NCBI GenBank assembly: GCA_025996865.1
Contig: BNTV01000028.1
Coordinates: 1-42,822, forward strand
DNA: 42,822 nucleotides
DNA from: Bacteroidia bacterium
GTDB taxonomy: Bacteria > Bacteroidota > Bacteroidia > Bacteroidales > Azobacteroidaceae
Direction of reading: 5' to 3'
Made by a program: the position numbers and the translations under genes. The notes under the pieces are model-generated. The model was not told where the DNA came from. It ran no database searches and worked only from the letters and a program-made list of their open reading frames with translations. Below are positions 39,408 through 42,822 of the stretch, piece after piece. Numbering within the stretch: position 1 is the first letter of the stretch; each line of letters begins with the position of its first letter.

Positions 39408-40331
39408 ATGGAACAATCAATTGTCAAAGTAGAGAATTTATCTCATCGTTACAGTGTTCAATGGGCGATACGGGACATTAATCTCGAAATTCAGGGAAAA
39501 GGGATTTACGGGCTGCTGGGATCAAACGGAGCAGGGAAATCGACGTTAATGAACATTATGTGCGGCGTGTTGAAACAGAGTAAAGGCAGCGTGTTCATCA
39601 ATGGGATTGACACCAAGAAAGACCCTGTAGGCGCCAAACGGTTTATAGGCTTTCTGCCGCAAAAGCCACCCCTTCATACCGACCTTACGGTGGACGAATA
39701 CCTGCGGTATTGCGCCTGCCTGCGACGGATACCTTCGGGAGACATAGAACATGCAATAGCAGAAGTCACAGAGAAATGTGGCATTACCCATTTTCGCAAG
39801 CGCCTGATTCGCAACCTGTCGGGCGGATACCAACAACGGGTTGGAATTGCACAGGCCATTATCCACAAACCGGTATTGGTGGTGTTGGATGAACCGACCA
39901 ATGGTTTGGACCCGAACCAGATATTGGAAATCCGTCATTTGGTTAAAGAAATAGCCGAAGAGCGCACCATTGTTTTATCAACCCATATCCTGACGGAAGT
40001 ACAGGCTGTCTGCGATTACATCTATATGGTGGAACAAGGCAGTTTTGTGTTTTCGGGAACAGTAGAAGAATTTGACAATTACATAGCTCCTAATACCTTG
40101 GCTGTTACCTTGATGGAACCTCCGACAATAGAAGAACTCAGCGCATTGGAAGGCGTTTCCGGCGTAGAAGAATTGGGTGGCAATCGCTTCCGGTTGAAGT
40201 TTACCGACGCCCGCGACGTAGTGGAGCGTGTTGTCAAAACGAGTGTAGCCAAAGACTGGCATCTTACTGAAATAGGTGTGGAAAAAAATTCTCTTGATTC
40301 CATATTTGCCGAATTATCAAAGAAAAACTAA
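39408..40331 (+). CDS. ABC transporter ATP-binding protein, GldA type
   Basis: A 307-residue ATPase. Walker A GSNGAGKST is at 38-46, the Q-loop is in GFLPQKPPLHTDLTVDEYL, the signature LSGGYQQRVGIAQA is near 137-150, Walker B is VLVVLDEPTNGLDP near 156-169, and the switch His is in LSTHILTEVQAVCDY. The C-terminal extension (about 235-307) is typical of the DrrA/GldA group. It is 15 bases before a GldF-GldG fusion, its obvious membrane partner. In gliding Flavobacteria GldA, GldF and GldG support motility. No other gliding genes are seen here, so the role is probably different. Confidence 0.92.
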   Translation: MEQSIVKVENLSHRYSVQWAIRDINLEIQGKGIYGLLGSNGAGKSTLMNIMCGVLKQSKGSVFINGIDTKKDPVGAKRFIGFLPQKPPLHTDLTVDEYLRYCACLRRIPSGDIEHAIAEVTEKCGITHFRKRLIRNLSGGYQQRVGIAQAIIHKPVLVVLDEPTNGLDPNQILEIRHLVKEIAEERTIVLSTHILTEVQAVCDYIYMVEQGSFVFSGTVEEFDNYIAPNTLAVTLMEPPTIEELSALEGVSGVEELGGNRFRLKFTDARDVVERVVKTSVAKDWHLTEIGVEKNSLDSIFAELSKKN

Positions 40332-40346
40332 TAAAAAAATTAAAAA

Positions 40347-42752
40347 ATGAAAGTAACGTTAAAAATAGCCCTGACAGAACTGCAAGTTCTCTTCTTTTCA
40401 CCTATTGCATGGTTTATCCTGATTATCTTTACTTTTCAATCAGCCATGTCGTTTACGGATTTATTCGGGTCTTTTGTACGCAGTCAGGAAATGAATTATT
40501 TCTCCAGTAACCTGACAATGAATTTTTTCGGGGGAATGCGTGGTTTGTTTACAACCGTACAAGGTTATCTGTACCTCTATATTCCATTATTGACGATGAG
40601 TTTGATGAGCCGTGAGTTAAGCAGCGGTTCCATCAATTTACTTTATTCTTCGCCGGTAACCAACCGGCAGATTATTATGGGCAAATACCTGTCTATGATG
40701 ATGTACGGATTAATAATGATAGCCATATTATTCGTATTTGTACTCTTGGCGGCTTTCAAGGTAAAAGATTTTGATTTCCCTGTCGCCCTTTCCGGTATGT
40801 TGGGTTTATACCTGCTGATTTGCACTTATGCAGCCATCGGGTTGTTTATGTCGAGCCTTACGGCCTATCAGGTAGTGGCGGCCGTCGGCACACTCGCCGT
40901 GTTAGCGTTGTTGAATTTCATCAGTCGTTTCTGGCAAGAATACGATTTTGTACGCGAGCTTACATTCTGGCTCTCCATTGGCGGACGTGCCGGGGAATCA
41001 ATTAACGGTTTGATTTGCAGCGAAGATGTTCTCTATTTCCTGATTGTATCCTGTTTGTTCCTGACATTATCCATTCTACGGTTAAATGCTATCCGGCAAA
41101 AAACGCGCTGGCAGGTATCTATATCCAAATATGTCGGCGTTTTTGTAGTGGCTTTACTGCTGGGATATGTTTCTTCACGTCCTGAACTGATGAGTTTCTA
41201 TGATGCTACAAATACAAAACAACGTACTCTGACAAAAAACAGTCAGGACATCATCAAACGTGCGGAAGGCGGCCTGAACATGACCGTTTTTGTGAACGCT
41301 TTGGATAATGGTTTGTGGTCGGGTCTTCCGGCTAATAGAAAATGGGACATCGACCGTTTTTCGCAGTACATACGATTTAAACCGGAAATGAAAGTAAAAT
41401 ACGTCTATTATTATACAAACACAGGCGATCCGATGTTGAAAAGACGTTATCCCGATATGTCCGATTTGGAGATAGTAGGAAAAATCAGCAAGGCGTCGAA
41501 CCTTGATTCTACCATGTTTATGCCGCCGGAAGAAATAAATAAAATCATAGATTTGAACCCTGAAGGCTATCGCATGGTTCGTTTACTGGAACGCGAAAAC
41601 GGACAAAAAACCTTCTTGCGTATGTTTGACGACCCAATGCGTTATCCGGGTGAAACGGAAATTTCCGCCGCATTAAAACGCTTGGTGATGGAATTGCCGG
41701 TAATCGGTTTTGTTACCGGTCATGGAGAACGGGATTACAATAACAGCGGCGGCAGAGGATATTACCGCTTTTCACAAGACAAACCGTTTCGTTATTCTCT
41801 TATAAATCAGGGATTTGATTTCAAAGAAATAGATCTCAAAAAAGAAATTCCGGCGAATGTAAATATCTTGGTAATCGCCGAGATGCGCAGTCCGCTCACT
41901 CCGGACGAACAGACACGGCTCAACGCCTATATTGCCGGTGGAGGTAACTTGGTGATTCTGGGAGAAACACGTCGTCAAGAAGTGATGAACCCGTTTGTGG
42001 CTCAATTCGGTGTACGGTTCATGCCCGGTCAATTAGTGAAATATGTTTCGGAAGAGAGACAAAGACAAATGAAAGAAAAGGCGGAAGGGGACTTAACGAA
42101 TAATAGAGGAACAGGTTCGTCAGGCAGACAAGGCGGTGCGGGAAGACCTAACAATGTGAATAACTATCCCGCCAATTTGATTCAATCACACTTGACCGAA
42201 GAAGGCAGTCATTTATCTTACATTTATGAAAGTATGCGCGAACGAAAAAATGTGATCTCCATGCCGGGAGTTTCAGGTTTGGAATACACTACCGATAAGG
42301 GCTATAATGTGATTCCTCTATGTATGAGCGATACGATAGACAGTTGGAACGAATTGGAAACGACCGATTTCATTGATGATACGGTGCATATAAATCCGTC
42401 TATCGGTGAAATCGAAAAATCCTATCCTACGGCTGTAGCCTTAACCCGTGAAATTGCCGGTAAAACGCAGAAAATCATTATCACCGGCGACGCCGACTGT
42501 CTCAGTAACGAAGAAATCAGCATGCAACGGGCAGGTATTCCGGCAGCCAATTTCAATCTGATAATGGGTTCATTCTTTTGGATGTCGGACAATGAGGTTC
42601 CGATTGATGTACGCCGACCGACCCCTACGGATGATAAAATCTCCGCTACCGGTCACGGCGTAAAAGTCAGTAAATGGCTGTTGATGGGCATGTTTCCTCT
42701 ATTGTTACTGGCTTCTTATTTATTTATCTGGATACGTAGAAGGGGAAGATAA
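40347..42752 (+). CDS. GldF-GldG fusion, ABC-2 type permease
   Basis: An 801-residue membrane protein. Residues 1-240 are a GldF-like ABC-2 permease with six helices, starting ELQVLFFSPIAWFILIIFTF. After a linker, a helix (KYVGVFVVALLLGYVSSRPE) opens a GldG-like part with a large periplasmic domain. That domain includes KNSQDIIKRAEGGLNMTVFV, MELPVIGFVTGHGERDYNN and NILVIAEMRSPLTPDEQTRL. A final helix WLLMGMFPLLLLASYLFIWI precedes RRRGR. A Gly/Asn-rich insert (GTGSSGRQGGAGRPNNVNN) lies near 592-610. GldF and GldG are separate genes in Flavobacteria. The stop overlaps the next ATG, so translation is coupled. Confidence 0.88.
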   Translation: MKVTLKIALTELQVLFFSPIAWFILIIFTFQSAMSFTDLFGSFVRSQEMNYFSSNLTMNFFGGMRGLFTTVQGYLYLYIPLLTMSLMSRELSSGSINLLYSSPVTNRQIIMGKYLSMMMYGLIMIAILFVFVLLAAFKVKDFDFPVALSGMLGLYLLICTYAAIGLFMSSLTAYQVVAAVGTLAVLALLNFISRFWQEYDFVRELTFWLSIGGRAGESINGLICSEDVLYFLIVSCLFLTLSILRLNAIRQKTRWQVSISKYVGVFVVALLLGYVSSRPELMSFYDATNTKQRTLTKNSQDIIKRAEGGLNMTVFVNALDNGLWSGLPANRKWDIDRFSQYIRFKPEMKVKYVYYYTNTGDPMLKRRYPDMSDLEIVGKISKASNLDSTMFMPPEEINKIIDLNPEGYRMVRLLERENGQKTFLRMFDDPMRYPGETEISAALKRLVMELPVIGFVTGHGERDYNNSGGRGYYRFSQDKPFRYSLINQGFDFKEIDLKKEIPANVNILVIAEMRSPLTPDEQTRLNAYIAGGGNLVILGETRRQEVMNPFVAQFGVRFMPGQLVKYVSEERQRQMKEKAEGDLTNNRGTGSSGRQGGAGRPNNVNNYPANLIQSHLTEEGSHLSYIYESMRERKNVISMPGVSGLEYTTDKGYNVIPLCMSDTIDSWNELETTDFIDDTVHINPSIGEIEKSYPTAVALTREIAGKTQKIIITGDADCLSNEEISMQRAGIPAANFNLIMGSFFWMSDNEVPIDVRRPTPTDDKISATGHGVKVSKWLLMGMFPLLLLASYLFIWIRRRGR

Positions 42753-42822
42753 TGGCATTTATCATAGACAAACAGACACTTGACGATTTGAATGTGTTCG
42801 GCAAGCGGGGAAAAAATTCGAT
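42752..42822 (+). CDS. Start of a probable MutS-like protein (cut by window end)
   Basis: The ATG overlaps the preceding stop (TAATG). Only 23 residues are visible, beginning MAFIIDKQTLDDLNVFGKR. This resembles, from memory, the opening of MutS-related proteins of Bacteroidales that lack the mismatch-recognition domain. With so few residues the family is tentative. The reading frame, overlap and codon use show that a real gene begins here, and it is translated together with the Gld-type genes. Confidence 0.5.
   Translation, partial: MAFIIDKQTLDDLNVFGKRGKNS

Noticed and set aside
39408..42752. Gliding motility apparatus
   Set aside because: Only GldA and GldF/GldG-like genes are present. No GldK, GldL, GldM, GldN or SprA-type genes appear in the window, and these ABC genes occur in non-gliding Bacteroidales.

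Overview
The window looks like a chromosomal segment of a Bacteroidales bacterium (phylum Bacteroidota). It carries a SusC/SusD pair with an ECF sigma factor and a FecR anti-sigma, a Mfa/Fim-type (type V) pilus operon, the conserved DUF6089-UppS-BamA-OmpH-OmpH-MurI block, Gld-type ABC genes, and promoters of the Bacteroidetes form TTTG-N18-TAnnTTTG. The genus cannot be fixed from sequence alone. All genes from the left edge to about 26.95 kb are on the minus strand and all genes from 26.98 kb to the end are on the plus strand. The only strand switch is the 33-bp divergent gap between ribD and prmC.

Layout in rising coordinates. (1) 0.3-8.0 kb: a tripartite efflux operon, read TolC, HlyD-type adaptor, full-length FtsX/MacB permease, shortened permease, LolD/MacB-type ATPase, then a C-terminal permease remnant. 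(2) 8.2-13.3 kb: a pilus operon read DUF3575, DUF3868/OmpA-like, FimB/Mfa2 anchor, large fimbrillin-like lipoprotein, with an 18-bp tandem repeat and a possible small upstream ORF just before the last gene. (3) 13.5-14.15 kb: a small conserved-looking gene and tRNA-Thr(CGU) between a good promoter and a good terminator. (4) 14.2-17.0 kb: a GC-rich secreted multi-Ig-like protein. (5) 17.15-25.9 kb: a SAM methyltransferase, glutamate racemase, two Skp/OmpH chaperones, BamA, UppS, DUF6089 and a DUF6242 lipoprotein. This is an envelope biogenesis block. (6) 26.0-28.3 kb: ribD on minus, then prmC and recX on plus. (7) 28.4-42.8 kb: ECF sigma, FecR, SusC with an STN domain, SusD, a zincin-like lipoprotein lacking HExxH, an M16 peptidase, a GldA-type ATPase, a GldF-GldG fusion, and the start of a probable MutS-like gene.

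How the genes work together. The efflux operon would form an outer-membrane channel, periplasmic adaptor and inner-membrane ABC pump. The pilus genes would export, anchor and polymerise a lipoprotein pilin. BamA and the Skp-like chaperones insert outer-membrane proteins, including the SusC barrel. Region 7 reads as a signal-regulated import and processing locus. SusC/D would bind and import a ligand and signal through STN and FecR to the sigma factor. A secreted M16 peptidase and a Gld-type ABC complex follow. Matched TGTAAACC-containing blocks before the sigma gene and before fecR suggest shared, self-activated promoters.

The most unusual signals are these: the degenerate zincin in the SusCD locus; the M16-GldA-GldFG-MutS-like run; the paired inverted REP-like elements at two gene junctions; the palindrome cluster before the M16 gene; heptameric repeats at gene junctions and inside prmC; the tandem repeat at the pilin start; and in-frame shortening of ribD and of one permease. 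No CRISPR array, transposase or prophage was seen.
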